A stretch of 64,000 nucleotides of DNA from positions 310,001 through 374,000 of the forward strand of contig CAVZBZ010000002.1 of the NCBI GenBank assembly GCA_963773665.1, given 5' to 3'. This document shows positions 7,977 to 16,348 of the stretch, piece after piece (position 1 is the first letter of the stretch; every line of letters starts with the position of its first letter). This stretch comes from DATJLY01 sp963773665. GTDB taxonomy: Bacteria > Pseudomonadota > Alphaproteobacteria > ATCC43930 > CGMCC-115725. The notes beneath the pieces were generated by a model, which searched no databases, was not told where the DNA came from, and saw only the letters and a list, made by a program, of their open reading frames with translations. Made by a program: the position numbers and the translations under genes.

Positions 7977-8521
7977 CTGGATCCGCGCGCCCGTCGGCCT
8001 CGCTCGCCGGCTTCACGCTGCGCCCCTCGAAGGGCGCGCCGCAGAACGGCAAGGATGGCGACATCACCGGCCGCATCGTCGCGCCGGCGGCGGCACCCGT
8101 CGCGCCGCCGCCGCGTCCCGCGCCCATGCCCGCCAACGAACCGCCCCCGCGGGCCGAGGAGATCGTCGTCTATTGGGAGCGGCTGCGCCGCGGCCGCGCC
8201 GTCCCGCCGCTCGCCGAACTGGACCGCAGTCTTGTCGGCAATGCCTGGCCCGACAGCCTCATCGTCATGTTCGATCGCGATGCGGCGATGCCGCGCATCT
8301 CGCGGCTCGGCGCCACCGACGGCGCGATCGAATACACGCCGATGGTGACCGACTGGATCCTGTCGCGCGCACGCCAGGCCGTGCGCCGCGCGGCCAAGCT
8401 CGAAGAGGTGCAGAGCTTCCCGCTCGAGGGCACGAGCGCGCGCTACCGCCTGTTTTTATTGCCGCTCGGCATGGGCAACGGCGGGACCGACGGCGTGCTC
8501 TGTCACCTTTGCCGCGCGTAG
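7973..8521 (+). CDS. PAS-like (PAS_5 type) protein in the ParA operon
   Basis: The 182-residue protein has a Pro/Ala-rich N-terminal 60 residues, then EEIVVYWERLRRGRAVPP (about 61-78). This is the start typical of the PAS_5 domains found in alphaproteobacterial cell-surface and motility regulators. The domain continues to a beta-rich C-terminus (SARYRLFLLPLGMGNGG). No kinase, GGDEF or membrane segment is attached. It overlaps the RHH gene by ATGA and converges with the GT87 gene, with a 19-nt overlap at the 3' end. A role as sensor or cargo adaptor for the ParA is inference. Confidence 0.6.
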   Translation: MTGSARPSASLAGFTLRPSKGAPQNGKDGDITGRIVAPAAAPVAPPPRPAPMPANEPPPRAEEIVVYWERLRRGRAVPPLAELDRSLVGNAWPDSLIVMFDRDAAMPRISRLGATDGAIEYTPMVTDWILSRARQAVRRAAKLEEVQSFPLEGTSARYRLFLLPLGMGNGGTDGVLCHLCRA

Positions 8522-9702
8522 AGCGCGGCCGGCTGCGGCGGCGGCGCGAGCGTGCGCATTGCCATGCCAAGGCAGCCGAACAGCACCACCGGCACAAGAC
8601 AGCCCGCAACCGTCATTGACGGCCTGAGCGCCGGCAGCACCCAGACGCTGACCAGGAGCGCGAACTCGGCGAAGCCGATCTTTCCCTCGGCGAGCGTGAA
8701 TATGAGCACGGCGGCCGACGCCAGCAGCACCATGTCATATGCCTCGAGATGGGGCGCTGCGACCATGACGGAAGAGAGCAGCACCGCGAGCTTCGCCTCC
8801 GCGCGCCCCGGCCGCGCATAGGCCCACCAGGCGGCGCCCGCGCCGATGCAGATCGCAGCGCCTTGCAGCGCCTTCGCCACCAGGTCCGGTGCACCGAAGC
8901 GCGCCGCCACGACATAGAAGCCATAGCCGCCCAAAAACGTCTCGCGGAACCATTCGCCATAGGAGGGATCGCGCGCCTCGACGCTCGCCTTGAGCCACAG
9001 CAGCCACGTCTGCGGCCCGAACAGCAGCGCGCTCGCAAGAGCGAGCACGGCGGTCGCGGCGATGCACGCGGCAAGCGCCTTCCACGCGCGCGCCGCCACC
9101 AGCGCCACCGGCACGAGCAGAAAAAGCTGCGGCTTGTAGCTCATGCAGCCGAGCACCGCGCCGGCCCATATCGGCCGCCGCTCGAGCAGGCGAAATCCGC
9201 CGATCGTCAGCGCCGCGCTCAGAAACCCGTTCTGCCCGGTGAGCGCGTTGGTGCAGGCCGGAAGGAAGCACAGGCCCATGAATCCGCGCGGCCAATCGAA
9301 GCCGCCTCCGCCCTCGCGGCGCGCGAGGACCGCGGTCGCGGCGATGCCGGTCGCCACGCCGAAGCCAACGTACGAAACCGGAAACGACAACAGGCTGAGC
9401 GGTGCTAGGAGAAGCAGGAAGGGCGGCGGATAGAGGAACGGGTGCAACGTGACGGGGCCGGTGAACCAGGGACCGAGCAGAGCGGCCTCGAAGGCGGTGA
9501 GCTGCTTCCCGTCATAAAGCAGCGCGGGCATGCCCTCGCGGATCGCCGTTCCGGCGGAATAGAACACGATCCAGTCCTGAAACAGCACCGGCCCGATGCG
9601 TTGGATCACAACGGTGGCGACGCCGGTCCATGCCAGAATTCCGCCGACGCCGCCCAGAATGACGGCGAGCGGCCCCCAGACGCGCGCGACCTGCTCCTTC
9701 AT
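8503..9702 (-). CDS. GT87-type polyprenol-phosphate-mannose glycosyltransferase-like membrane protein
   Basis: The 399-residue, roughly ten-helix protein belongs by pattern to glycosyltransferase family 87 (DUF2029). Markers are FQDWIVFYSAGTAIREG (the acidic catalytic loop after helix 1), FLYPPPFLLLL, LTGQNGFLSAAL and SYKPQLFLLVPVAL. Members use a polyprenyl-phosphate mannose donor on the outer face of the inner membrane. It is translated after the paralogue at 9699 with a 4-nt overlap, so they form one operon. The acceptor is unknown. Confidence 0.85.
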   Translation of the reverse strand: MKEQVARVWGPLAVILGGVGGILAWTGVATVVIQRIGPVLFQDWIVFYSAGTAIREGMPALLYDGKQLTAFEAALLGPWFTGPVTLHPFLYPPPFLLLLAPLSLLSFPVSYVGFGVATGIAATAVLARREGGGGFDWPRGFMGLCFLPACTNALTGQNGFLSAALTIGGFRLLERRPIWAGAVLGCMSYKPQLFLLVPVALVAARAWKALAACIAATAVLALASALLFGPQTWLLWLKASVEARDPSYGEWFRETFLGGYGFYVVAARFGAPDLVAKALQGAAICIGAGAAWWAYARPGRAEAKLAVLLSSVMVAAPHLEAYDMVLLASAAVLIFTLAEGKIGFAEFALLVSVWVLPALRPSMTVAGCLVPVVLFGCLGMAMRTLAPPPQPAALYARQR

Positions 9703-10901
9703 GCGCGGTCCTGCGCAAGCACCGGGAGCGGCGTCCGGTTGCGCAACAGGATGACCGCGATCACGAGCAGCTCGACGAGCGGCGTCGCGAAGCCGGTCGG
9801 CGTCGTGCGCGGCGGGTTGAAGATCGGCAGCAGCCAGAGCGCGAGCGCGAGTGCGGCGTCGCCGTTATGGAGGCCGTTGTCGAGCGCATCGAACAGGAAG
9901 AGCGCGGATGCAGCGGCGAGCAGCGCCATGTCGTAGCCCTGGAGGTGCGGCGCCGCGAGGCAGGATGCTGCAAGCAATACGGCGAGCCGCAATTCCCGCC
10001 GCAGCGCGCCGCTCCACGCCCAAAAGACGGCGCCGGCGGCCACGAGCGCCGCGGCACCTTGCGCGGCCTTCGCCACCGCGTCCGATGCGCCGAGCAGCAC
10101 CGCCGAGGCGAAGACGTCGTCGCCGAACAGCACGCTCCATTGCCGCCATTCGGCGCGGAACGAATTGCCCGGCGCGAGGATTTCGTGCGCCCACGCCTGC
10201 CACGGCGCGATGCCGAAAGCGAGAACGCTTGCCAGCACCGCGACGAGCGCGGCGGCGTCGGTCGCCGCCAGCGCGCGCCATTGCCGCGCCGCGACGAGCG
10301 CCACCGGAATCATGAGCCAGAATTGCGGCTTGTAGGTCAGCGCGCCGAGCAGCACGCCGGCGAGCACGGGCCGCGTCGCCGCAAGGGCCGCACCGCCCAG
10401 CAGCAGCGCGGCGGTCAAGAATCCGTTTTGCCCCGTCACCGCTGTGATCGACGCCGCCGGCGCGAGCGCAAGCGCCGCCGCCGCGAGCGCGAGCCGGCTG
10501 CCGCGATAGATCGTGCCGAGCGCCGCCACGAGCGCCAAAAAGCTCAGCGCCAGAAAGAGGCAGCAGGCGAGCCCGAACGGCAGCAGCGCGAACGGCAGCA
10601 GCAACAGCAGGAAATGCGGCGGATAGACCCACGGATGGAACGGCAGCGCGCCCTTCAGCAGCGGCGCGAAGCGCAGGTTCAGATACTGGGTGAAGCGGTC
10701 GCCGTCGAACAGCAGCGCCAGATGGCCCTCGAGCGCAGCCCGCGCCGCGCCGTAATAGACCATGAAATCGGTGCCCGGAAAATTGTAGCGCGGACCGATG
10801 ACGCCATCATGTTGGAAGGCGAACGCGAAGACCGCCCAACCGTACAGGCCAAAGGCGAGCGCGACCGACGCGAGCGGCACCAGAGAACGGGATTGCGCCA
10901 C
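9699..10901 (-). CDS. GT87-type glycosyltransferase-like membrane protein, paralogue
   Basis: The 400-residue protein has the same architecture as its downstream neighbour: FPGTDFMVYYGAARAALEG (catalytic aspartate loop), PWVYPPHFLLLLLPFALLP, VTGQNGFLTAALLLGG and LTYKPQFWLMIPVALVAARQ. It is even closer to the distant copy at 57055-58254, sharing HDG-x-IGPRYN-x-PG-x-DFMV. It is the first gene of the two-gene reverse operon. GT87 proteins elsewhere make lipid-linked mannans and related glycans. The product here cannot be inferred. Confidence 0.85.
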   Translation of the reverse strand: MAQSRSLVPLASVALAFGLYGWAVFAFAFQHDGVIGPRYNFPGTDFMVYYGAARAALEGHLALLFDGDRFTQYLNLRFAPLLKGALPFHPWVYPPHFLLLLLPFALLPFGLACCLFLALSFLALVAALGTIYRGSRLALAAAALALAPAASITAVTGQNGFLTAALLLGGAALAATRPVLAGVLLGALTYKPQFWLMIPVALVAARQWRALAATDAAALVAVLASVLAFGIAPWQAWAHEILAPGNSFRAEWRQWSVLFGDDVFASAVLLGASDAVAKAAQGAAALVAAGAVFWAWSGALRRELRLAVLLAASCLAAPHLQGYDMALLAAASALFLFDALDNGLHNGDAALALALWLLPIFNPPRTTPTGFATPLVELLVIAVILLRNRTPLPVLAQDRA

Positions 10902-10984
10902 CGCCCCTCCCGATGAGCGATGGCGCCGATCCTAGCATGGGGCCGCAGCTTGCCCGCCGCAAAACCGCCAACTCGGGAGACGCC

Positions 10985-11290
10985 TCAGCGCACCGGCGCA
11001 TAAGGTGCTGGCGCGATCGAGCTGCCGCTTTGCGCGACCGGCGGCCCGTTGCAGGTATATGTGGCGACATTGCCGGTGGGCGTCGTCTGCAGCCCCTGAT
11101 ATTCGGGTCCGGCGCCGTAACGCTGGCAGTAGAGCGCGGCGCTGGCATTGGCCTGCGAGATGTCCGTGCCGGTGACGCGGTAGGAAACGGTCGGCGGCAT
11201 CGGCGGCGTGGCGCTCACTTGATTGCGCTCGGCCGGGTTGCAGGCGGCAAGCGCGCCGAGCCCGGCAAGAAGAATTACGGCTGTTCGCAT
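10985..11290 (-). CDS. Small lipoprotein, hypothetical
   Basis: The 101-residue protein has a lipoprotein signal MRTAVILLAGLGALAAC with the lipobox LAAC, so residue C17 would be lipidated. The mature part is Pro/Thr/Ser/Ala-rich and carries the conserved-looking core YRVTGTDISQANASAALYCQ with two further Cys. The start ATG at 11290 is the only one giving this signal peptide. It is alone on the reverse strand. The exact function is unknown. Confidence 0.75.
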   Translation of the reverse strand: MRTAVILLAGLGALAACNPAERNQVSATPPMPPTVSYRVTGTDISQANASAALYCQRYGAGPEYQGLQTTPTGNVATYTCNGPPVAQSGSSIAPAPYAPVR

Positions 11291-11409
11291 GGGCGATCGC
11301 TCCCGAGAGTCCCTGAGGCAACACGGCGCGCCGCCTCCGGGTTCCGTCCCGACCCCTAGTGGAAATGTTCGGGCGCGTGGGCCAAGCTCGGGCCGGGGAG
11401 GGACCCGCC

Positions 11410-11541
11410 ATGCGCCGCCTTGTTCTCGCTCTTGCCCTTGCCGCGGTGGTCGCGCCCGGAAGCCGGGCCATGGACACGCTGCGCGCCGGCAAGGCCTCGC
11501 CGACCGCTTTCGCCATGCTGCCGTTCGTGCCGCAGCATTGA
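11410..11541 (+). pseudogene. Truncated remnant of a secreted ABC-type substrate-binding protein (possible)
   Basis: The 43-codon frame has a good ribosome site (GGGAGGG) and a full signal peptide (MRRLVLALALAAVVAPGSRA). It then reads MDTLRAGKASPTAFAMLPF and stops after VPQH. The start of the mature part resembles the first strand of NitT/TauT-type periplasmic binding proteins (E-x-LRVGKA-x-x-x-AF-x-F-x-P). The rest of such a gene is absent, and a methyltransferase gene begins 18 nt after the stop. It could instead be a genuine tiny secreted peptide. Confidence 0.4.
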
Positions 11542-11558
11542 GGCTGCGAGGCGCCGTC

Positions 11559-12314
11559 ATGGAAGGGCCCGAGCAGCTCGCCCTATGCCCGCTCTGCCGG
11601 TCGCGCGAGGCGCGGTTCGCGTTCGGCAAGAACGGCTACGACATCTTCCGCTGCGAAGGCTGCGGCTTCCTGTTCGTCGAGCCCTATCCCGGCGAGGACG
11701 AGATCCGGCGCTTCTATAACGACAATTATCGGGCGGCCTCGTCGTCCTGGTATCCCAAGGCCGGCTCGCGCGCGCGGCGCGCATTCGTGAAAAGCTTCAG
11801 GTTCCTGCGCTATGTCCGCGGCCGCACGGCGCTCGATATCGGCTGCGGCGGCGGCTTCATGGTTCGGGCTTTGGCGCGGCTCGGCGCCGAGGCCAGCGGC
11901 CTCGACATCAACGAAGGCGGGATCGCCTATGCCCGGGCGCATTTTCCGATGTGCCGCTTCTATTGCGAAAGCCTGTCCTCCTTCCGCCGGCGCGGCCTCA
12001 CCTTCGATTTCGTGTTCTCGACCGACCTCATGGAGCATCTGCCGGGCGTCGAGGAATTCATGCTCACGCTCGAAGCCGTGACGCATCCCGGAAGCCGCGT
12101 CTACATCGCCACGCCCGACAGCGGCCACCCGGCCGTTCCGCGCGATCTTTCCGCCTGGATCGACGTGGCCCCGCCCGAACATCTGCAATGGTTCGACCGG
12201 CACAATATCGAGCTGGCGTTCCAGCGTTACGGCTTCGCGGTCGAGCGCGCCGAGAAGAAGCGCTCGCCGGCGCATTCGCTGATTTTCGTGCGGCGGCATC
12301 CCGCGGTTGGTTGA
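11559..12314 (+). CDS. Class I SAM-dependent methyltransferase with N-terminal zinc ribbon
   Basis: The 251-residue protein has four cysteines (C10, C13, C32, C35) forming a rubredoxin-like zinc knuckle, followed by FLFVEPYPGEDEIRRFY. The SAM-binding motif is LDIGCGGGF (about 92-100), with the acidic strand end LDINEG and the motif FSTDLMEHL. This is the layout of Methyltransf_23-type enzymes often found in glycan or secondary-metabolite loci. The substrate is unknown. It follows the truncated ABC remnant and precedes a DUF4118 gene on the same strand. Confidence 0.85.
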   Translation: MEGPEQLALCPLCRSREARFAFGKNGYDIFRCEGCGFLFVEPYPGEDEIRRFYNDNYRAASSSWYPKAGSRARRAFVKSFRFLRYVRGRTALDIGCGGGFMVRALARLGAEASGLDINEGGIAYARAHFPMCRFYCESLSSFRRRGLTFDFVFSTDLMEHLPGVEEFMLTLEAVTHPGSRVYIATPDSGHPAVPRDLSAWIDVAPPEHLQWFDRHNIELAFQRYGFAVERAEKKRSPAHSLIFVRRHPAVG

Positions 12315-12379
12315 CTGGTGATATTGTACCCGTCCCGCGTCTCGGTAGCCTATGGGCGGCCTCCAAGGAAGCAGCGGAC

Positions 12380-12805
12380 ATGCTCAAGCGATTTCCTCCG
12401 TCCGATCTGAGAATTGGCCTCGTCGGCGCCGGCCTGTTGGTGGCGCTCGGCGCGCTTGCCGCCTTCGGCATGGTCGAGTTTCGCATCGACGCGGAGTTCC
12501 AGGCCTTCGTGCCGAGCATCGTGCTCGCGTGCCTCCTGTTCGGATTTGCCGCCGGCACGATGGCGGCGACGGTAAGCGTCCTCATCCTGTGGTATTTCTT
12601 CGTGCCCCCGCCGGGCTTCGCGCTGCCAAGCTTCGGCGAGGCCGGCCATCTTCTCGCATTTCTCGCCGTCGCGATCTTCCTGTGCCGCATCGTCACGTGG
12701 CAGCGGCGGACGAACGAGGAGCTGGCGCAGGAGAATTTCGAACTCGGCTACAAGAACTTCCTCCTGCGCGAGATCCGCTCGCGCCTGCGCTCGCCGAGCG
12801 CCTGA
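12380..12805 (+). CDS. DUF4118 membrane protein
   Basis: The 141-residue protein has about four membrane helices, matching the KdpD-like DUF4118 domain: VPSIVLACLLFGFAAG, then LILWYFFVPPPGFALPS and LLAFLAVAIFLCRIV. In sensor kinases this domain precedes a histidine kinase. Here only a short charged coiled tail (QRRTNEELAQENFELGYKNF) follows and no kinase core is present. It is either a stand-alone membrane module or the survivor of a larger gene. Confidence 0.75.
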   Translation: MLKRFPPSDLRIGLVGAGLLVALGALAAFGMVEFRIDAEFQAFVPSIVLACLLFGFAAGTMAATVSVLILWYFFVPPPGFALPSFGEAGHLLAFLAVAIFLCRIVTWQRRTNEELAQENFELGYKNFLLREIRSRLRSPSA

Positions 12806-12876
12806 GGCCCGTCAACACCTCTCTCGCGCGGGGCCGCATCGGTGGCATGATGGGGCGCGTCCCCTGGAGTGCGCCC

Positions 12877-13458
12877 ATGCCCCCTGCGATCAGCCGCTTC
12901 CCCGTGCCGCGCCTCGACGAGCTGCCGGCCGACATCCGCCAGCGCATCGAGACGGTGCAGGAGAAATCGGGCTTCGTCCCCAATGTCTTCCTCGCGCTGG
13001 CGCACCGGCCCGACGAGTTCCGCGCCTTCTTCGCCTATCACGACGCGCTCATGGACAAGCCGGGCGGGCTCGGCAAGGACGAGCGCGAGATGATCGTGGT
13101 GGCGACGAGCAGCGCCAATTCCTGCCAATACTGCATCATCGCCCATGGCGCGATCCTGCGCATCCGGGCGAAGAACCCGCTCATCGCCGACCAGGTCGCG
13201 GCCAACTACCGCAAGGCCGACATCACCCCGCGCCAGCGCGCGATGCTCGATTTCGCGCTCAAGGTGGCGCTCAGGGCGCACGAGGTCGGCGACGGCGATT
13301 ATGCCGATCTCGCCGGGCACGGCTTCTCGCAGGAGGATGCCTGGGACATCGCCGCGATCGCATCCTTCTTCGCCATGTCGAACCGCCTCGCCAACGCCAT
13401 GGATCTGCGCCCCAACGACGAGTTCTACGCGCTCGGCCGCGAGCCGCGAAGGAACTAG
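12877..13458 (+). CDS. AhpD-like peroxidase-related protein (carboxymuconolactone decarboxylase family)
   Basis: The 193-residue protein is all-alpha. The catalytic CxxC is C83-Q-Y-C86 followed by H90 in ATSSANSCQYCIIAHG, as in AhpD and other 'uncharacterized peroxidase-related' enzymes that reduce peroxides through a thiol relay. The start ATG at 12877 has GGAG seven nt upstream; the in-frame ATGs at 12847 and 12850 are less likely. It converges with the DUF1902/hicA remnant. No ahpC is nearby. Confidence 0.88.
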   Translation: MPPAISRFPVPRLDELPADIRQRIETVQEKSGFVPNVFLALAHRPDEFRAFFAYHDALMDKPGGLGKDEREMIVVATSSANSCQYCIIAHGAILRIRAKNPLIADQVAANYRKADITPRQRAMLDFALKVALRAHEVGDGDYADLAGHGFSQEDAWDIAAIASFFAMSNRLANAMDLRPNDEFYALGREPRRN

Positions 13459-13491
13459 GGGAACGCGGAGGGGCGGCCTGACACCGCGGCA

Positions 13492-13563
13492 TTTGCCGGG
13501 GCGGATGAAGCGGCAACCGGCCTCATCGAGAAGCCTGACCAGCTCGCGGTCGAAATCCGCCAT
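13492..13563 (-). pseudogene. hicA remnant (toxin N-terminus only)
   Basis: The start codon overlaps the stop of the DUF1902 gene by ATGA, the usual HicB-HicA arrangement. The first 24 residues, MADFDRELVRLLDEAGCRFI then RPGK, match the opening of HicA mRNA interferases (helix, then G-C-x-F-x-R-x-G-K-G-S-H). After PGK the sequence no longer resembles HicA in any frame: the catalytic His region is missing. The frame runs on into the 3' end of the convergent AhpD-like gene. The toxin is therefore most likely dead. Confidence 0.6.
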
Positions 13564-13787
13564 CAGCCGGCGTAGGCCGCGACCCGATCCGCGATGAGGT
13601 GAAACGTGACCTCTTCGCCGCTCTTGGCGAGTCCGTTCATCACGGCGATCTCGGGGCCGATCTCGGCGGCGCGGGCGAGAAGCTGGTCGAGCGTCGGTGC
13701 CTCGGTGGTGAGCGGCAGCTCGTCGTTGGAGCCGCACCAAACTCGGGCCTCGGCGTCGAATTCGGCCTTGATCGTGAACTGCTTCAT
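13563..13787 (-). CDS. DUF1902 / HicB-like antitoxin
   Basis: The 74-residue protein reads KQFTIKAEFDAEARVWCGSN, with DELPLTTEAPTLDQLLARAA after it. This is the DUF1902 variant of the HicB partial RNase H fold, which normally neutralises the adjacent HicA toxin. Its partner here is truncated (13492-13563), leaving an orphan antitoxin. It lies 130 bp outside the left attachment repeat of the integrated element, on the chromosomal side. Confidence 0.8.
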   Translation of the reverse strand: MKQFTIKAEFDAEARVWCGSNDELPLTTEAPTLDQLLARAAEIGPEIAVMNGLAKSGEEVTFHLIADRVAAYAG

Positions 13788-13918
13788 GGGTCTTCAGCCT
13801 ATCCGATGAAGCGATAACGGGAGACTACTTTGCGCCGTTCCGGCTGACGGGGCAAGGTCCCGCGCGGAAATACCAATGCGTGTCATCGCTCCGCCACAAC
13901 TCGAAAGTTATCCAGTCC

Positions 13919-13969
13919 TTTCAATGGTGAGCCCGGCGGGGCTCGAACCCGCGACCCCTTGATTAAAAG
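13919..13969. repeat. attL: 51-bp direct repeat from the 3' end of tRNA-Lys
   Basis: Identical to 30269-30319. It contains, on the reverse strand, the CCA end, T arm, variable region and anticodon-arm 3' half of tRNA-Lys (13926-13969). After AAAAG the sequence diverges from the tRNA, so this copy is a fragment and not a functional tRNA gene. Confidence 0.9.
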
Positions 13970-14097
13970 CCAACGTGACAAGTCATGACAGAGTATGTCG
14001 CGGTCTGTTGCCGTCCCGCAATCCAGCAGAAATAAGCCAATTACTGTAGGCATATTCCTGTTGGCGCACGTCAGGGCTTGCTAGAGCCTGTTGCTGC

Positions 14098-14150
14098 GTG
14101 CATACTGTAGGAATACCGGATTTCGAGCCGGTATGCACGCCAGTATGCAC
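14098..14150. promoter_or_regulatory. Candidate integrase arm sites and int operator
   Basis: The octamer GTGCATAC occurs at 14098-14105, and its complement GTATGCAC at 14131-14138 and 14143-14150. GTGCATAC recurs at the right end (30206-30213), inside the element near attR. ACTGTAGG is repeated at 14043-14050 and 14104-14111. A palindrome ATACCGG-8-CCGGTAT spans 14113-14134, just before the int start. Repeated octamers at both ends fit arm-type integrase binding sites. The palindrome could be an operator. Confidence 0.45.
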
Positions 14151-14159
14151 GAGGGCAAC

Positions 14160-15554
14160 ATGGCCGAGAAATTGACCAAGGACGGCAAGACCGGCGCCGT
14201 CGCCAGGATGAAGCCGGGCGCGGTGGAGCGCGTGGTCTTCGACAGCGAGGTTCCAGGCTTCGCGGTCAAGGTCCTGCCCAGCGGGCGGCGCGTCTTCATC
14301 TACCAATACCGGCACGGCGGGCGGGGCGGGGCCATGCGCCGCGTCACGATCGGCGAGTTCCGCGATCCGCCGCTCATTGAGACAGACAGCGTGGACGGTG
14401 CCCGCCGAGCCGCCGCTAATCATCGGGCCGCCGTGTTGCGTGGCGAGGACCCATTCAAAACGCTGCAAGACGCGAAGGCCGCCAAGGTTGAGGCAGCGCG
14501 GCGGGAGGCGGAAGAACAGGACAGCCCGGAGCCCAAGACAGTCAACGATCTTGCCCGCGAGTATCTGTCCCGTTGGGCCAAAAAGAAGCGCGACGGCGGG
14601 GCGGCCGATAAGCGGGCTCTCGATAAGGACGTGCTGCCCGAGATCGGCACAAAGCGCATCGGCGACGTGACCCGCCGCGACGTGGTGAAACTGCTCGACA
14701 AGATCGCCGATCGCGGCAGTCCCGTTATGGCGAACCGGGCGCACGCGCTGGTCCGCCGCCTGTTCAACTTCGCGCTCGCTCGCGGGCTGCTCGCAATCTC
14801 GCCCGTGTTGAAGATCGAGCGGGCGACGGAGACGCCGCGCGAGCGTCATCTATCTCCTGAGGAAATTTCTATCTTCTGCCGAGGTCTCGAAGCGGCGGCG
14901 TGCGAGCCGGGCATCAAGGCGCTATTGCGCTTCCTGCTCGTGACCGGCCGGCGCAAAAGCGAGGCGCTGTTCATCAACGCGGCCGAAATTGACCGCGAGC
15001 AAAACGTATGGACCCTGCCGGGATCGAGAATGAAGAACGGCAAGGATTTCATCCTGCCGTTGCCGCCAATGGCGCTCACTATTCTCGATGAGATCGGCGC
15101 GGACGAGAAGACCGGGTTCTATTTCGTGTCCGAGAGGTCGGCGAAGCCCATCGACATTAAGTCGCCCGACGCGGGAAGGGCGCGCGTGCCTTATGATCCG
15201 CGTTCCATCGACCACGCCTGCCGTGACCTGTTCATGCTACGCGAGCGCAGCAAGAAGCGCGGCAAGCCTGCGACGGTCCCGCCGCTCGTCGGCATGACGC
15301 CGCTGACGCCGCACGATTTACGGCGGACGGCCGCGACGATGATGCGGTCGATCGGCGTAAGCCGGGAGGACGTGAAGCTCGTTCTCGGCCATGCCGAGGA
15401 TGACGTTCTCGGGCGCCACTATGACAAGTACGAAGGGCTGGTCGAGAAGAGGCGGGCGCTCGCGGTGTGGACGGCCCATCTCGCCGATCTCTTGGAGTCG
15501 AAGGAGGAATCGAACGTCACGACGTTCCCAACCCCCGAACGGCAGACAGCGTGA
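14160..15554 (+). CDS. int: Tyrosine recombinase / integrase (P4-like)
   Basis: The 464-residue integrase inserts the element into tRNA-Lys. The N-terminal DUF4102-type arm-binding domain reads GFAVKVLPSGRRVFIYQYR (about 33-51). A SAM-like core-binding domain follows (about 126-215). The catalytic residues are R264 (TGRRKSEAL), K292 (SRMKNGKDF), H385 and R388 (PHDLRR), H411 (LGHAEDD) and Y421 (GRHYDKY). The ATG at 14160 has GAGGG 6 nt upstream; the open frame begins earlier at 14091, inside the arm-site region. It is the first gene inside attL. Confidence 0.95.
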   Translation: MAEKLTKDGKTGAVARMKPGAVERVVFDSEVPGFAVKVLPSGRRVFIYQYRHGGRGGAMRRVTIGEFRDPPLIETDSVDGARRAAANHRAAVLRGEDPFKTLQDAKAAKVEAARREAEEQDSPEPKTVNDLAREYLSRWAKKKRDGGAADKRALDKDVLPEIGTKRIGDVTRRDVVKLLDKIADRGSPVMANRAHALVRRLFNFALARGLLAISPVLKIERATETPRERHLSPEEISIFCRGLEAAACEPGIKALLRFLLVTGRRKSEALFINAAEIDREQNVWTLPGSRMKNGKDFILPLPPMALTILDEIGADEKTGFYFVSERSAKPIDIKSPDAGRARVPYDPRSIDHACRDLFMLRERSKKRGKPATVPPLVGMTPLTPHDLRRTAATMMRSIGVSREDVKLVLGHAEDDVLGRHYDKYEGLVEKRRALAVWTAHLADLLESKEESNVTTFPTPERQTA

Positions 15555-15556
15555 CA

Positions 15557-16213
15557 ATGCCTCCTGGCCCGAAGACGAAGCGCGCCATCCCCGATACGGC
15601 GAAACGGTTCTTAGAAGAACTGAGGTTGCAGTTTTCCGGTTGGGCCGAACTTGAGCGCATCATAGGTGCGATGTTGAGCGACGACCGTATGAAACCAGTT
15701 TGGAACGTGGCGCCAAAACTACACTCGTCGCAACTCGAATATCTCCTGCGCGGCGTCGTCATTCATGCAAGCCCCGATTGCTTGACGGACATCGCACTCC
15801 CGCGCGAGCGACGGGGCGTCGTCGGGCAATCCGCATACCACCTATCAATCCAAGCCGGGTGGTTTGCAGATAAAATCGAACTGCATCGCGATCTCGCGGC
15901 CGAGTTCTGGCCCGAGCCGATCGACGGGCTCGTTCACAATTTACGAGACTTTGCGGGTCGATTGTGGGCGCGTGGCGATGCGCTGCAAGCAACGCTCGAT
16001 GAGATTCCCGCACCGAGCCGCCAGGGACGAGGCATCCCCGCGGAGATAGCCTTGGCGAACGCCATCAATGTTGATCTCGAAAAAATCGGCGGACTCACGC
16101 GCAAGGAACAGGATTCCATCGTCGCGGCGTTGATCGATGTCGTCTTCGAGCATCGCAAGGGAGCGGTGGTGAAGAGGGATGCGCTCAAGAAGCGGCGGCT
16201 GCGCCGCGCTTAA
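15557..16213 (+). CDS. Hypothetical protein, 218 residues
   Basis: No family is recognised. The protein is soluble-looking and mixed in charge: PGPKTKRAIPDTAKRFLEEL at the start, a hydrophobic middle (LEYLLRGVVIHASPDCLTDI) and a very basic end (VVKRDALKKRRLRRA). It starts 2 nt after the integrase stop, so the two are probably translated together. A GTG at 15551 is an alternative start. A role in excision or integration control is possible from position only. Confidence 0.65.
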   Translation: MPPGPKTKRAIPDTAKRFLEELRLQFSGWAELERIIGAMLSDDRMKPVWNVAPKLHSSQLEYLLRGVVIHASPDCLTDIALPRERRGVVGQSAYHLSIQAGWFADKIELHRDLAAEFWPEPIDGLVHNLRDFAGRLWARGDALQATLDEIPAPSRQGRGIPAEIALANAINVDLEKIGGLTRKEQDSIVAALIDVVFEHRKGAVVKRDALKKRRLRRA

Positions 16214-16348
16214 GGACAATTCGGCCGAATAAAGGTCGGATTTGTCACCTCCTCGTGGCGTGCCGATGCGCCGCGGTCATGCTCAAATTGCTTCGGTTTT
16301 AACGTGTGGTCCTAGGTTGTGCTGGACCGCCAACGGCCGAGGCTTTGC

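Noticed and set aside
13926..13969. Second tRNA-Lys gene at the left junction
   Set aside because: It lacks the 5' half (acceptor 5' strand, D arm and 5' half of the anticodon arm). It is the attL fragment; only 30275-30350 is complete.
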